Assembly (NCBI RefSeq): GCF_000308475.2
Contig: NZ_BAFT02000098.1
Coordinates: 62,001-126,000 of the forward strand
Length of the DNA: 64,000 nucleotides
Origin: Nocardia brasiliensis NBRC 14402
GTDB lineage: Bacteria > Actinomycetota > Actinomycetes > Mycobacteriales > Mycobacteriaceae
Direction of reading: 5' to 3'
The notes under the pieces are model-generated. The model had not been told where the DNA came from and ran no database searches. It saw only the letters and a program-made list of their open reading frames with translations. Position numbers and translations under genes: made by a program. The first letter of the stretch is position 1. Every line of letters begins with the position of its first letter. Below, piece by piece: positions 35,502 to 43,782 of the stretch.

Positions 35502-36761
35502 TCACGCCAGCAACAGCATTCGATCCCAGTCCGGCGCTGCGCCGGTGCTCACCGCGAGCAGGGCGAGCGCGATCCCCGCGGCGCCGTCGAGCAGGCCGGG
35601 CCGATCCGCGGGCAGCTCGCCGGCGCAGCGGAAGCCGAACCGGTGCGCCGGGTCGTACCCCGCGAGCAGCCGGTCGGTCAGTTCGACTGCGGCACGGGCG
35701 AATCGCGGATCGCCCGTATCGTGCGCGAAGCGCAGCGTGATCTGGAGCAGGCCCGCGACGCCGTGACAGAGGGCGGGCGCCGGGTCCGGCTCGGCCGTCG
35801 CCGCGAACCGGCTCGATGCCGCGACCATCGTGTCGACGGCGAGGGACCGTAGCTCGGCGGCGTCGATCGCGTTGCCCGCCAACCAGAGTGCGCGGGCAAC
35901 CCCGGGCCCGCCGTAGCACCAGGCATTGCGCGGTCGCGTCCCGATCGCCGTGGTACCCGGCAGCGGGATACCGGTCGGCCAGTTGGGTCCGTGCGCGTCG
36001 TCGGCGCGGTGCGCGGCCAGCCAGTGCCCGACCATCGCGATCGCTTCCCGCTGTCCGGCCACGGAAATGCCCGACAGCTCGGCCAGCGAGAGCAGCGCCA
36101 GCGGTCCCGGCACGCCGTGGGCGAGACCGCAGTTCAGCACGCCACCGGGAAAAGAGTCTGCCATCGGGGTTTTCGGCGCGATGCTCCAGGCCGGCGTGTG
36201 CCAGTTGGGCAGGTCGTGCTCCCAGCGGCACACCGCGACCAGACCAGTCAGCGCCGCCCGCAGCGCAGCGGGATAGGCGTTGCGCCGCAACAGGTATGCG
36301 CCCGTACCGGTGATACCGGAGACGAGATCGAACGATTCGAACGGCAGACCGTGCCGGGCGTGCGCCAGCACCGCCGCACGACTCGTCGCGTCACGCACGA
36401 TGCCGCGGTCCAGCTCGGCCAGCAAGCGCTGATAGCGAGTGCCGTTGCGTGACAACAGCAGTGCGCTGAAGGCCAACCCGGTCAGCCCGTCGAACATGCC
36501 CGGCAGCCGGACCTCGGCGTCCGCCATCTCGCGCGCGGCCGCCGTGAGGCAGCGGTGGGCGGCGCGATCCCAGTCGCGGCCGTCGAAGCGGCTCAGCAGC
36601 ACCGCGCATCCGGCAGCACCGGATGCGCCGTCGCGCAGCAGACCCGGCCGGTCCGGCGACGGAGGCAGGCTTTCCGGCGGCGCGAGGCGGCGCGCGACCG
36701 CCCGCGCCACCGTGACCGCCCGCTCCGCCATCGCTGCGGGCAGCAAGCTCTGCCACGTCAT
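35502..36761 (-). CDS. lanC: lanthionine cyclase LanC, second copy in the operon
   Basis: 419-residue LanC. The alpha-toroid motifs are GLAHGVPGPLALL, NAWCYGGPGVARAL (first zinc Cys) and LCHGVAGLLQI (second Cys and His), ending with GLLDGAAGIALALLA. It adds cysteine thiols to dehydro-residues. The ATG at 36761 is preferred because MTWQSLLPA aligns with the start of the paralogue's first helix (WRSLLPA), and it lies 14 bp after that gene's stop. A GTG at 36803 would overlap the upstream gene. Zinc ligands are complete in both LanC proteins, so neither looks dead. Confidence 0.9.
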   Translation of the reverse strand: MTWQSLLPAAMAERAVTVARAVARRLAPPESLPPSPDRPGLLRDGASGAAGCAVLLSRFDGRDWDRAAHRCLTAAAREMADAEVRLPGMFDGLTGLAFSALLLSRNGTRYQRLLAELDRGIVRDATSRAAVLAHARHGLPFESFDLVSGITGTGAYLLRRNAYPAALRAALTGLVAVCRWEHDLPNWHTPAWSIAPKTPMADSFPGGVLNCGLAHGVPGPLALLSLAELSGISVAGQREAIAMVGHWLAAHRADDAHGPNWPTGIPLPGTTAIGTRPRNAWCYGGPGVARALWLAGNAIDAAELRSLAVDTMVAASSRFAATAEPDPAPALCHGVAGLLQITLRFAHDTGDPRFARAAVELTDRLLAGYDPAHRFGFRCAGELPADRPGLLDGAAGIALALLAVSTGAAPDWDRMLLLA

Positions 36762-36775
36762 AGTCGAGGCCCGGT

Positions 36776-38089
36776 TCAAGACAGCAGCAGGGTTCGGTCC
36801 CACGTAGGTGGGAGGTCGGTGGCGGCGGCCAGCAGCGCGAGCGCGACGCCCGCCGCACCGTCCAGCAGGCCGGGATCGTCTGCGGTGGGGCCGTTTTCAG
36901 CGATCGAGACATAGCCGTACCGGCGCTCCGGCTGGAACATCGAGAGCAGCTGAGCGGTCAAGGCGGGTACCGCGGCGACACAGTCCGGATCCCCGGTGTC
37001 GGCGGCGAAACGCAAGGTGATCTGCAACAGACCGGCGACGCCGTGGCACAGGCCGGGCGAACCGTCGATCCGCCGGGCGTCCGGCGTGCGGCGGTACACC
37101 GCGCGCATGGTGGCGACCGCCAGCTCGCCGAGCTGCGGATCGGCCAGCGCCGCGCCCGCCGACCACAGCGCTCGCGCGACGCCCGGACTGCCGTAACACC
37201 ATGCGTTGTGCGTGGGGCCGTAGGCGGTCGGCGTCGTGCCGGTCGAGTCCGGCAGCGCCAGCCCGGTCGGCCAGTTCGGTCCCCACGCGTCGTCGTGGCG
37301 CTGCGCGGCCAACCAGTGCGCGACCCGTGCGACCGCCGCCCGCTGGCCGGAGACCGAGATACCCGCCGACTCGGCGAGCGCCAACACCGCCAGTGGACCC
37401 GGGACACCGTGCGCCAGGCCGCAATTGAACACACCGGTGGGATAGGCTCGCGCCATCGGGCTGTTCGGCACCATCGCGGCGGGCAGCGTGTGCCAGTTCG
37501 GGACACCATCGAGGGTGCCGCACAAAGCTGTCAATCCCGCCAGCACCTCGCACAGCGCGTCATCGATGCGCGCGCGTCCCGTACGACGCAGCAGATAGGC
37601 TCCGGCGCCGGCCAAGCCGGCGATCACATCGAACGCCGCCGAGGGCAGGCCAGTGGGTTGCGCGGCGATCGTCGTGCCGAGCGCGGCCGCCGCCCGCGCG
37701 ATCACCTCGTCCAGGTCGTCGAGCAGCCGACGATAGCGGGTGCCGTCGCGGGACAACGCGTCAGCGGCGAAAGCCACCTCGCACAGGCCGCCGAACAGGC
37801 CGAGCCGTCCGCGCTCGGCCCGTTCGGCGGTGCGCGCGGCAGCGGTCAGGCAGGCATGCGAATGCACCGCCCAACCGTGGTCCGGCCCCAGCCGATCCAG
37901 CTGGTCGAACAACACGGCGCACCCCGCGCTGCCCGACTCCGGCGTCGATGCGGTATCCCGCAGCCGCTTCCCGACTTCCACGGATACCGCGATCGCCGAC
38001 GCCGCCAGGTCGGCGGGCAACAGGCTGCGCCACGGCCGCCCGGCCGGGTGGAGTTCATCGACGATCACCGACGCACGGTCCGCGTCCAT
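36776..38089 (-). CDS. lanC: lanthionine cyclase LanC, first copy in the operon
   Basis: 437-residue LanC closely similar to the adjacent copy along its whole length. Shared segments include CGLAHGVPGPLA, GPNWPTG, NAWCYG-PGVARALW and LCHGVAGLLQITLRFA. Zinc ligands (Cys, Cys-His) are intact. The ATG at 38089 has GAGGAA eight bases upstream and follows the last precursor stop by 14 bp; extending to 38140 would run into that precursor gene. Tandem cyclases in one class I cluster are unusual and may divide labour between the two types of precursor. Confidence 0.9.
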   Translation of the reverse strand: MDADRASVIVDELHPAGRPWRSLLPADLAASAIAVSVEVGKRLRDTASTPESGSAGCAVLFDQLDRLGPDHGWAVHSHACLTAAARTAERAERGRLGLFGGLCEVAFAADALSRDGTRYRRLLDDLDEVIARAAAALGTTIAAQPTGLPSAAFDVIAGLAGAGAYLLRRTGRARIDDALCEVLAGLTALCGTLDGVPNWHTLPAAMVPNSPMARAYPTGVFNCGLAHGVPGPLAVLALAESAGISVSGQRAAVARVAHWLAAQRHDDAWGPNWPTGLALPDSTGTTPTAYGPTHNAWCYGSPGVARALWSAGAALADPQLGELAVATMRAVYRRTPDARRIDGSPGLCHGVAGLLQITLRFAADTGDPDCVAAVPALTAQLLSMFQPERRYGYVSIAENGPTADDPGLLDGAAGVALALLAAATDLPPTWDRTLLLS

Positions 38090-38103
38090 TCCGGTGGTTC
38101 CTC

Positions 38104-38271
38104 TCAGTACTCGAAATCGACACCGGGCAGCGGACAACACCTACTGCGGTCGGTCGGGCAGTGCACCGTGGTGGGCGGCGGATAGGCCGCCGCCGTCACG
38201 TACTCCGGCACCGCCCCGGACAGCTCACCGAGCCGCACGTCGAGATCGAATTCGTCTACCGGATAAGACAT
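38104..38271 (-). CDS. lanA4: class I lanthipeptide precursor 4 (divergent core)
   Basis: 55 residues. The leader MSYPVDEFDLDVRLGE shares the FDLD/RLG box with the other three precursors. The core differs: Thr/Pro-rich (AAAYPPPTTVHCPTD) with three cysteines, C38 and adjacent C45-C46, and a non-cysteine ending VDFEY. ATG at 38271 follows GGGAGACGAA. It is the last of four tandem precursor genes, 16 bp from the preceding stop and 14 bp before lanC. Confidence 0.85.
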   Translation of the reverse strand: MSYPVDEFDLDVRLGELSGAVPEYVTAAAYPPPTTVHCPTDRSRCCPLPGVDFEY

Positions 38272-38287
38272 TTCGTCTCCCTCATGA

Positions 38288-38467
38288 TCAGCAGTCGGCC
38301 GTGCACCGCGGGCCGTGGTGCGTCGGACAGGTCGTACCGCAGGTCGGGCAGTGCGAATCGCTGCACCACTCGGCGTCGGTCGTTTTCGTCACCATCCCCG
38401 GCTCGACCACACGGGTCGGATCGCCGATGCGGATGTCCAGGTCGAATTCGTCTACGGGCACCGACAT
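38288..38467 (-). CDS. lanA3: class I lanthipeptide precursor 3
   Basis: 59 residues with leader MSVPVDEFDLDIRIGD. The C-terminal 25 residues hold six cysteines (C35, C40, C43, C47, C55, C59) in the pattern CSDSHCPTCGTTCPTHHGPR then CTADC. Thr and Ser between the cysteines can be dehydrated. The ATG at 38467 has GGAGGAG seven bases upstream. It is nearly superimposable on precursor 2, indicating duplication. Confidence 0.9.
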   Translation of the reverse strand: MSVPVDEFDLDIRIGDPTRVVEPGMVTKTTDAEWCSDSHCPTCGTTCPTHHGPRCTADC

Positions 38468-38483
38468 TTCGTTCTCCTCCGGG

Positions 38484-38663
38484 TCAGCAGTACTTGGTAC
38501 AGCGCGGCGGATGCTCGGTATTGCAGGCGGAGCCGCAGGTCGCGCAATGCGAATCGGCGCACGTCTCGAAATCCGAGGTCCGCGCGGCCATGGCCGGGTC
38601 GAGCAATCGGCTCGGGTCGCCGATCCGGATATCGAGATCGAAATCGTCAACTGGTGCGGACAT
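38484..38663 (-). CDS. lanA2: class I lanthipeptide precursor 2
   Basis: 59 residues with leader MSAPVDDFDLDIRIGD. The core matches precursor 3 in length and in all six cysteine positions (CADSHCATCGSAC, then HPPRCTKYC). Ser/Thr differ at several sites, so ring patterns may differ. The ATG at 38663 has AAGGA seven bases upstream. Between leader box and core both have a PSR/PTR-(L/V)-(L/V)-(D/E)P segment, a possible leader-core junction region. Confidence 0.9.
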   Translation of the reverse strand: MSAPVDDFDLDIRIGDPSRLLDPAMAARTSDFETCADSHCATCGSACNTEHPPRCTKYC

Positions 38664-38674
38664 GGTTCCTTCTT

Positions 38675-38839
38675 TCAGCAAGTCCGTTCGGTGGTCTTGC
38701 ACATCGGGTAACTACTGCAGTCGTCGGAGGGACAGGTCCCTTCCGCTGTGCGCATCACCATCGGCGCAGCGTGCGGCGCCGGTGCCGGCACCTCGCCGAG
38801 GCGGATATCGAGATCGAATTCGTCTATCGGAGCGCTCAT
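38675..38839 (-). CDS. lanA1: class I lanthipeptide precursor 1
   Basis: 54 residues with leader MSAPIDEFDLDIRLGE, followed by an Ala/Pro spacer (VPAPAPHAAP) and a compact core of four cysteines (C36, C41, C47, C54) with Ser/Thr between them: TCPSDDCSSYPMCKTTERTC. The ATG at 38839 has AAAGGAA upstream. It is the first gene of the operon, facing the divergent exporter. Confidence 0.9.
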   Translation of the reverse strand: MSAPIDEFDLDIRLGEVPAPAPHAAPMVMRTAEGTCPSDDCSSYPMCKTTERTC

Positions 38840-39055
38840 CTGGCTTCCTTTCGCGTCGGCCCGAGTACCGCCGTGGAATACACGTCTCCCACCGTGCGGC
38901 ACAGGCATCCCTGGGCGACAGAGCAGGTGATCCCGGCGAGCCGGGACGATTTCCCGATCTTTCCCGGCCGCCGCCTCTGCCGGACGGGAGCACCGGCGGA
39001 CGAACCTGGATCGGTGGTGCGACTACGGGGCGACGCGGCGAACACGGAGAACCGC
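38840..39055. promoter_or_regulatory. divergent promoter region between lanthipeptide operon and exporter
   Basis: 216 bases without a gene separate the starts of precursor 1 (minus) and the ABC exporter (plus). It should hold both promoters. I do not see a convincing pair of -35/-10 hexamers or a strong palindrome in it. Confidence 0.6.
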
Positions 39056-40990
39056 ATGGGCACAACCGAATCCGCGGTCGCCCCGCTGGTCGGCGTGGAC
39101 GAGCTGAGCACACCGAGCTGGATGACGGTGGACAAGCAGGTGGCCGCGGCCGGGCTGGGGCGCACGCTGCTCGCCTTACCCGCGGGCGCCCGCGTGGTGA
39201 TCCGCCTGGCCTGGCAGGCTTCCCGGCCCTGGACCCTCCTCACGGCGGTGCTCGCGGTGGCGAGCGGCGCTGCGACCGCGTTCGGGTTGCTGGCCACCGC
39301 CGATGTCCTGACCACCTTGCTCGCGCAGGGGCCGACATCGCACCGGGTGTTGTCCGCCCTGCCCGCGGTCGGCGCGGTCGTCGCCGCGCTCTCGGCCCGC
39401 GCGCTCATCGAAAGCGGTACCGCCACAGCCGAAGCCCTGCTGAAGCCGCGGGTCGAACAGCGGGCGCGGGACCGGGCGCACACCGCCATCGCCCGCGTCG
39501 AGCTGATCGCCTTCGAGGACAGCGAGTACGCCGACCTGGTCCGGCAGGGACTGCAACGCGGGATGGGCAGCATCGCCCGCTGCGTCGAGGCGATCACCGA
39601 TCTGTCCGGCGCGTTCGTCCACCTGTGCGCGGCAGTGGGCACGGCCGCGGTGCTGCATCCCGCGCTCGCACCGCTGGTCCTGCTGGCGGTGCTGCCCGAC
39701 GTGTGGGCCTCGGCCCGCGCCGCGAAACTTTCCTATCAGTCGTATGTACGCCTGGTGACCCGGCATCTGCGCACGGCCCTCGCGAGCGAACTGCTCTCCG
39801 ATCGGGAGACCGCCGCCGAACTGCGTGCGTGTACCGCGGGCCCGGCCCTGCTCGGCGAGTATCGCCGGATCAGCACGCAGATCACCGCGGAGACCAGCCG
39901 GGTCGAACTGGCGAAGGCGCGGGTGCGGTTGGCCGGGCGCGCGATCGCCGGTCTCGGCACCGGCGCCGCCTACGGGGTACTCGGACTGCTGCTCTATCTC
40001 GACGCACTGCCCCTGGCGCTGGCCGGCACCGCGGTCGTCGCGATGCGGATGGCTACTACTGCCCTGTCGCAAACCATGATCGGCGTGAACAGCCTGTACG
40101 AGAACATCCTCTATCTCGACTTCTATTCGAACCTGCTGGAACAGACCGAGCGGCGCACGCGGCCCGCCTCGCACTGCATCGCCCCGGCCGACCCGCACGA
40201 AATAACGCTCCACGCGGTCTCGTTCACCTACCCGGGACAGGACGAACCCGCGTTGCGGACGGTGGATCTGTCCATCAGGCGCGGCGAGGTCGTCGCCCTG
40301 GTCGGCGAGAACGGCTCGGGCAAAAGCACTTTGGCGCGTCTGATCACCGGCCTGTACCTGCCGACGGCCGGGCGGGTGTGCTGGGACGGCGTCGACCTCG
40401 CCACCGTCGACGAGCAGTCGATCTACCGCAGTGTCGCGGTGGTCATGCAGGATCCGGCGCGCTGGCCGATGAGCGCGCGCGACAACATCCGCATCGGGCG
40501 GATCGAGCGCGCGAATCCGGGGGCGGCGCTACGCGAAGCGGCGCGCAAGTCCGGTGCGGACGCCGTGATCGATGAATTGCCTTCGGGCGAGGCGACCGTC
40601 CTTTCCCGGCGCTTCGCCAGGGGCCGGGATCTGTCCGGCGGTCAATGGCAGCGAATCAGTGTGGCGCGCGGTCTTTTTCGCGACGCGCCGGTGCTGGTGG
40701 CGGACGAGCCGACGGCCGCCATGGACGCGCGCGCCGAGCACGCGGTGTTCGAGTCCCTGCAGGAACTCAGCCGCGGCACCGGACGGGAGCCGGGCAACCG
40801 CACCACCATCCTGATCACGCACCGTCTGGCCAATATCCGGCACGCCGACAAGATCGTCGTGCTCGACCACGGCCGCATCGCCGAGGTGGGGACGCACTGC
40901 GAACTCATGGCCGCGGACGGCGGCTACGCGCAACTGTTCACCCTGCAAGCCGCCGCCTACCAGCCGGAACCGAGCACGCAGGCGGGGTAG
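39056..40990 (+). CDS. lanT: ABC exporter (fused membrane/ATPase) of the lanthipeptide cluster
   Basis: 644 residues: a transmembrane half with about six helices (residues 40-330) and an ABC domain at about 380-640 with Walker A GENGSGKST, signature LSGGQWQRISV and Walker B VLVADEPTAAMD, and an H-loop in LITHRLANI. It is a half transporter acting as a dimer. There is no N-terminal C39 peptidase domain, so it exports without cutting leaders. The ATG at 39056 has GGAGA seven bases upstream; the open frame upstream to 38315 is antisense to the precursor genes and not coding. Divergent orientation from the biosynthetic operon supports product export and immunity. Confidence 0.9.
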   Translation: MGTTESAVAPLVGVDELSTPSWMTVDKQVAAAGLGRTLLALPAGARVVIRLAWQASRPWTLLTAVLAVASGAATAFGLLATADVLTTLLAQGPTSHRVLSALPAVGAVVAALSARALIESGTATAEALLKPRVEQRARDRAHTAIARVELIAFEDSEYADLVRQGLQRGMGSIARCVEAITDLSGAFVHLCAAVGTAAVLHPALAPLVLLAVLPDVWASARAAKLSYQSYVRLVTRHLRTALASELLSDRETAAELRACTAGPALLGEYRRISTQITAETSRVELAKARVRLAGRAIAGLGTGAAYGVLGLLLYLDALPLALAGTAVVAMRMATTALSQTMIGVNSLYENILYLDFYSNLLEQTERRTRPASHCIAPADPHEITLHAVSFTYPGQDEPALRTVDLSIRRGEVVALVGENGSGKSTLARLITGLYLPTAGRVCWDGVDLATVDEQSIYRSVAVVMQDPARWPMSARDNIRIGRIERANPGAALREAARKSGADAVIDELPSGEATVLSRRFARGRDLSGGQWQRISVARGLFRDAPVLVADEPTAAMDARAEHAVFESLQELSRGTGREPGNRTTILITHRLANIRHADKIVVLDHGRIAEVGTHCELMAADGGYAQLFTLQAAAYQPEPSTQAG

Positions 40991-41022
40991 TCGTTCCCGA
41001 CGCGAAGCACCTGGGGCCGTGC

Positions 41023-41034
41023 TAGCTTCAGGAA
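41023..41034 (+). promoter_or_regulatory. possible leaderless promoter -10 (TAGCTT)
   Basis: TAGCTT at 41023-41028 lies seven bases before the GTG of the M20 lipoprotein gene, the distance expected of a -10 element whose transcript begins at the start codon. An AGGAA is adjacent to the GTG, too close to act as a ribosome site, which also favours a leaderless message. Confidence 0.4.
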
Positions 41035-42495
41035 GTGTCTGTATTCAGTCGCCGTACCCCGTTGATTTCGGTGGCCGCACTGGGACTTGTCGCGGCGCTC
41101 ACCGCATCCGCCTGCAGCTCGGATTCCGATTCCGCCGCGAAGAACGAGACGAGCTCTGCGTCGAGCGCGACGACGCAGGACAATACGAAACTCTTCCACG
41201 AGATCTACAAGCAGCTGGTGGAGACGGATACCTCGCATTCCACCGGCAGCACCACCGTGGCCGCGGAAGCGGTCAAGCGGCGGCTGCTCGACGCCGGATT
41301 CGCCGAGTCCGATATCCAGATCTTCGAGCCGGTCGCCCGCAAGGGCAACCTGGTGCTCCGTTTCACCGGTACCGGCCAGCGCAAACCGCTGCTGCTGCTC
41401 GGGCACCTCGATGTGGTCGAGGCCAAGCGCGAGGACGGCTGGACCACCGATCCGTACCAGCTCACGGAGGTGGACGGCTTCTACGCGGCGCGCGGCTCGA
41501 TCGACGACAAGGCCATGGTCTCGGCGCTGATATCCGGCCTGGTGCAGCTGAAGCGCGAGGGGTTCAAGCCGAACCGGGACATCGTGCTCGCGCTCACCGC
41601 GGACGAAGAGGCCGGTAAAGACAACGGCGCGAAATGGCTGATGGAGAACAAAGCCGACCTGATGAGCGCGGAGTACGGGCTCAACGAGGGTGGCCGGGCC
41701 CTGCTGGTCGACGGCAAACCCACCCTGCAAGGCGTGCAGGTGGCCGAAAAGACCTATGTGACCTACCAGGTCGAGGCCAAAGAGAACGGCGGGCACAGTT
41801 CGGTGCCGACGCCGGACAACGCCATCTACACCCTCGGCGCCGCGCTGAATCGCCTTGCCGCCTATCGGTTCCCGGCCTCGCTCAGCGACGCGACCCGGGA
41901 CAACTTCGGCGCGCTGGCCGCCAGTCGCAGCGGGCCGGAGGCCGAGGACATGCGCGCGGTCGCCGCGGGCAACCCGAGTCCGGAGGCGATCGAACGGCTT
42001 TCGGCGCTGCCCGAGTACAACGCCCAGCTGCGGACCACCTGTGTAGCGACCATGCTGACCGCGGGCGAGGCGGAGAACGCGTTGCCCCAGAAGGCCAAAG
42101 CGACGGTCAACTGCCGAATTCTCCCGCAGGAGAACCCCGACGACATCGACAAGCAGTTGCGCGCGGCGTTCGCCGACGGCGGCAAACTGACCATCACCCG
42201 CAATCTCGATCTGGCGGGCGGCATCTCGCCGATCAACGGTGACGTGCTCGCCGCGGTCACGTCGCTGACCAAGGAACTCTTCCCCACCGCGGCCGTCAGC
42301 TCCTTCATGTCCACGGGTGCGACCGACAGCAAATACGCGCGGAGCAAAGGCATTCCGATGTACGGGGTGAGCGGGTTGTTCATGGTGCCCGCCGACGCCG
42401 GGCGGATTCACGGCATCAACGAACGCGCACCGATCGCCGGGCTCGAGGCCAGCCGGGAGTTCCTCTACCGCCTGGTGAAACAGCTCGCCCAGTAG
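41035..42495 (+). CDS. M20-family metallopeptidase lipoprotein
   Basis: 486 residues. A lipoprotein signal ends in LTASAC. Zinc-site motifs are GHLDVVEA, GSIDDKAM, TADEEAG and the late HGINE, with the lid-domain GGHSSVP. The family contains exopeptidases and deacylases (carboxypeptidase, ArgE/DapE, aminoacylase). The protein should be anchored outside the membrane. It starts 44 bp after the lanthipeptide exporter in the same direction. Trimming of exported peptides is an attractive guess, but M20 enzymes usually remove single residues, and a nutritional peptidase is equally possible. Confidence 0.85.
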   Translation: MSVFSRRTPLISVAALGLVAALTASACSSDSDSAAKNETSSASSATTQDNTKLFHEIYKQLVETDTSHSTGSTTVAAEAVKRRLLDAGFAESDIQIFEPVARKGNLVLRFTGTGQRKPLLLLGHLDVVEAKREDGWTTDPYQLTEVDGFYAARGSIDDKAMVSALISGLVQLKREGFKPNRDIVLALTADEEAGKDNGAKWLMENKADLMSAEYGLNEGGRALLVDGKPTLQGVQVAEKTYVTYQVEAKENGGHSSVPTPDNAIYTLGAALNRLAAYRFPASLSDATRDNFGALAASRSGPEAEDMRAVAAGNPSPEAIERLSALPEYNAQLRTTCVATMLTAGEAENALPQKAKATVNCRILPQENPDDIDKQLRAAFADGGKLTITRNLDLAGGISPINGDVLAAVTSLTKELFPTAAVSSFMSTGATDSKYARSKGIPMYGVSGLFMVPADAGRIHGINERAPIAGLEASREFLYRLVKQLAQ

Positions 42496-42515
42496 CTTCG
42501 ACCGACAGCTGTCGC

Positions 42516-42941
42516 ATGCTCGCCATCGCAGGACCGGCGATCGCCGCCGATTCGCTCTGGACCTTTCCGGTCGCCGTCCTGCTGATGTTCTTGCTGGACG
42601 CGATGTTTCGCGCGTTCCTGGCGGAGGTCGCGGCACCGCTCGGGTATCGCACCGGCGAAACCTGGTCCGCCCGGACGATGCTGCTCAGCTCGGCCGGACA
42701 CGCTGTGCTGGCCGTGGCGCTCGCGGGCATCGTCGCGGTCAGCGGCGTCGGCGACCTGCCCGGCGCGGCGGTGCTCGGCGCGGTACTCGGCCTCATCGCC
42801 GGGGTGCCGGTCGCGGTCTTCCTCGGGCGGGAGGCCGGCGTGCCCCGGCCGATCGCCGCACTGCACGGCGCGCACTGGATGCTGAAGCTGTTCATCGGCA
42901 CCTACGCGGTGGCCGATGGCGTGCTACAGGCACTGAACTAG
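42516..42941 (+). CDS. small membrane protein, four predicted helices
   Basis: 141 residues with four hydrophobic segments (about 13-30, 52-75, 78-100, 115-135). It has some likeness to the DUF1761 group (LHGAHWMLKLFIGTYAV near the end) but I cannot assign it firmly. A perfect 12-base palindrome, CGACAGCTGTCG at 42503-42514, abuts the ATG, so translation or transcription may be controlled there; no clear ribosome site is seen. It follows the M20 gene by 20 bp. Confidence 0.6.
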   Translation: MLAIAGPAIAADSLWTFPVAVLLMFLLDAMFRAFLAEVAAPLGYRTGETWSARTMLLSSAGHAVLAVALAGIVAVSGVGDLPGAAVLGAVLGLIAGVPVAVFLGREAGVPRPIAALHGAHWMLKLFIGTYAVADGVLQALN

Positions 42942-43107
42942 CCGCGGACTCGCGTCCTGCCGCCCTGAATTTTCCCGGACCGCCTCGGGATCGGCCGCCG
43001 GTCCCCGAATCGCGGTCCGGGTCCGCGCGGCCGTCGGCCGAGTCGCCAGCTGGGCCTTCCGTCCGCCGAGCGCGCGGGAACGCCCGCGCCACTCCGGGTT
43101 TCGGTCA

Positions 43108-43138
43108 GGGGTGGTATCCGGGTTGCACCCCTACCACC
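43108..43138 (+). promoter_or_regulatory. overlapping alternative hairpins upstream of the secreted protein
   Basis: GGGGTG (43108-43113) can pair with CACCCC (43126-43131), and the overlapping GGTGGTA (43110-43116) can pair with TACCACC (43132-43138). The two stems exclude each other. They lie 70 bases before the next gene. The rest of 42942-43206 is GC-rich and shows no gene. Confidence 0.3.
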
Positions 43139-43206
43139 GCAGTATCAGCCCGGAATGGCGCTGCGGTGGGATTCGGGCGGGGCCGATCGATTCCTACCTT
43201 CGAGGC

Positions 43207-43770
43207 ATGGGCAACGTGGAAAACGATTCTCTCGCTGGTGAAGTCATGGGTCAGGCCGCGTCGTCGCGGTGGCGTCGGGGTATGGCCGCGTCCGTGGCGG
43301 CGCTCGCCGCACTCGGGTTGGCCGGGGCTGCGGCGGGCAGCGCGACGGCCGCGCCCGCCACCGCATGCCTGTGGGCCGGGACGGATTACGCGCAAGGTAT
43401 GGATGTGACGGCCGGCGGCCGGATCTTCACCTGCGCGGCCGATCGCGGAACGCCGGTCTGGGTGCGCGGCGCGGTGACCGGCGCGCCGAGCACCGTCGCG
43501 AATCCCGGTTCGCGCACCCGCCCCACCGGCACGTTCAGCCTCGGCGCGCAGCAACCGGGCACCGAATACAACGACTACTGCGTGGGCAGTCAACTGATCG
43601 ACGGCAGCGAGGCCGTGTATCAGGTGGTCGCGGACGGGGCGGGCGCGCTGCGCTGGCAGGCGGCCGGACCGATCACCCAGTGGGTGTTCGCCCCCGGGAC
43701 CGGACCGGTGCCGAGCACCCGCTCGGCCAGCCTCTGCCCGGCCGAGCCGGTGCTCTGGCCGCCGAACTAA
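43207..43770 (+). CDS. secreted protein of unknown function
   Basis: About 187 residues. After a basic stretch (RWRRGM) a hydrophobic core ends in SATAAPA, a Sec-type signal peptide. The mature part of about 130 residues has four cysteines (CLWAG, FTCAAD, DYCVG, LCPAEP) that could form two disulfides, and a repeated WV-G/W-A theme. I do not recognise the family. The ATG at 43207 or a second ATG at 43246 could start it. It is followed 12 bp later by yaeQ. Confidence 0.65.
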   Translation: MGNVENDSLAGEVMGQAASSRWRRGMAASVAALAALGLAGAAAGSATAAPATACLWAGTDYAQGMDVTAGGRIFTCAADRGTPVWVRGAVTGAPSTVANPGSRTRPTGTFSLGAQQPGTEYNDYCVGSQLIDGSEAVYQVVADGAGALRWQAAGPITQWVFAPGTGPVPSTRSASLCPAEPVLWPPN

Positions 43771-43782
43771 GCTCCTGCTCCT

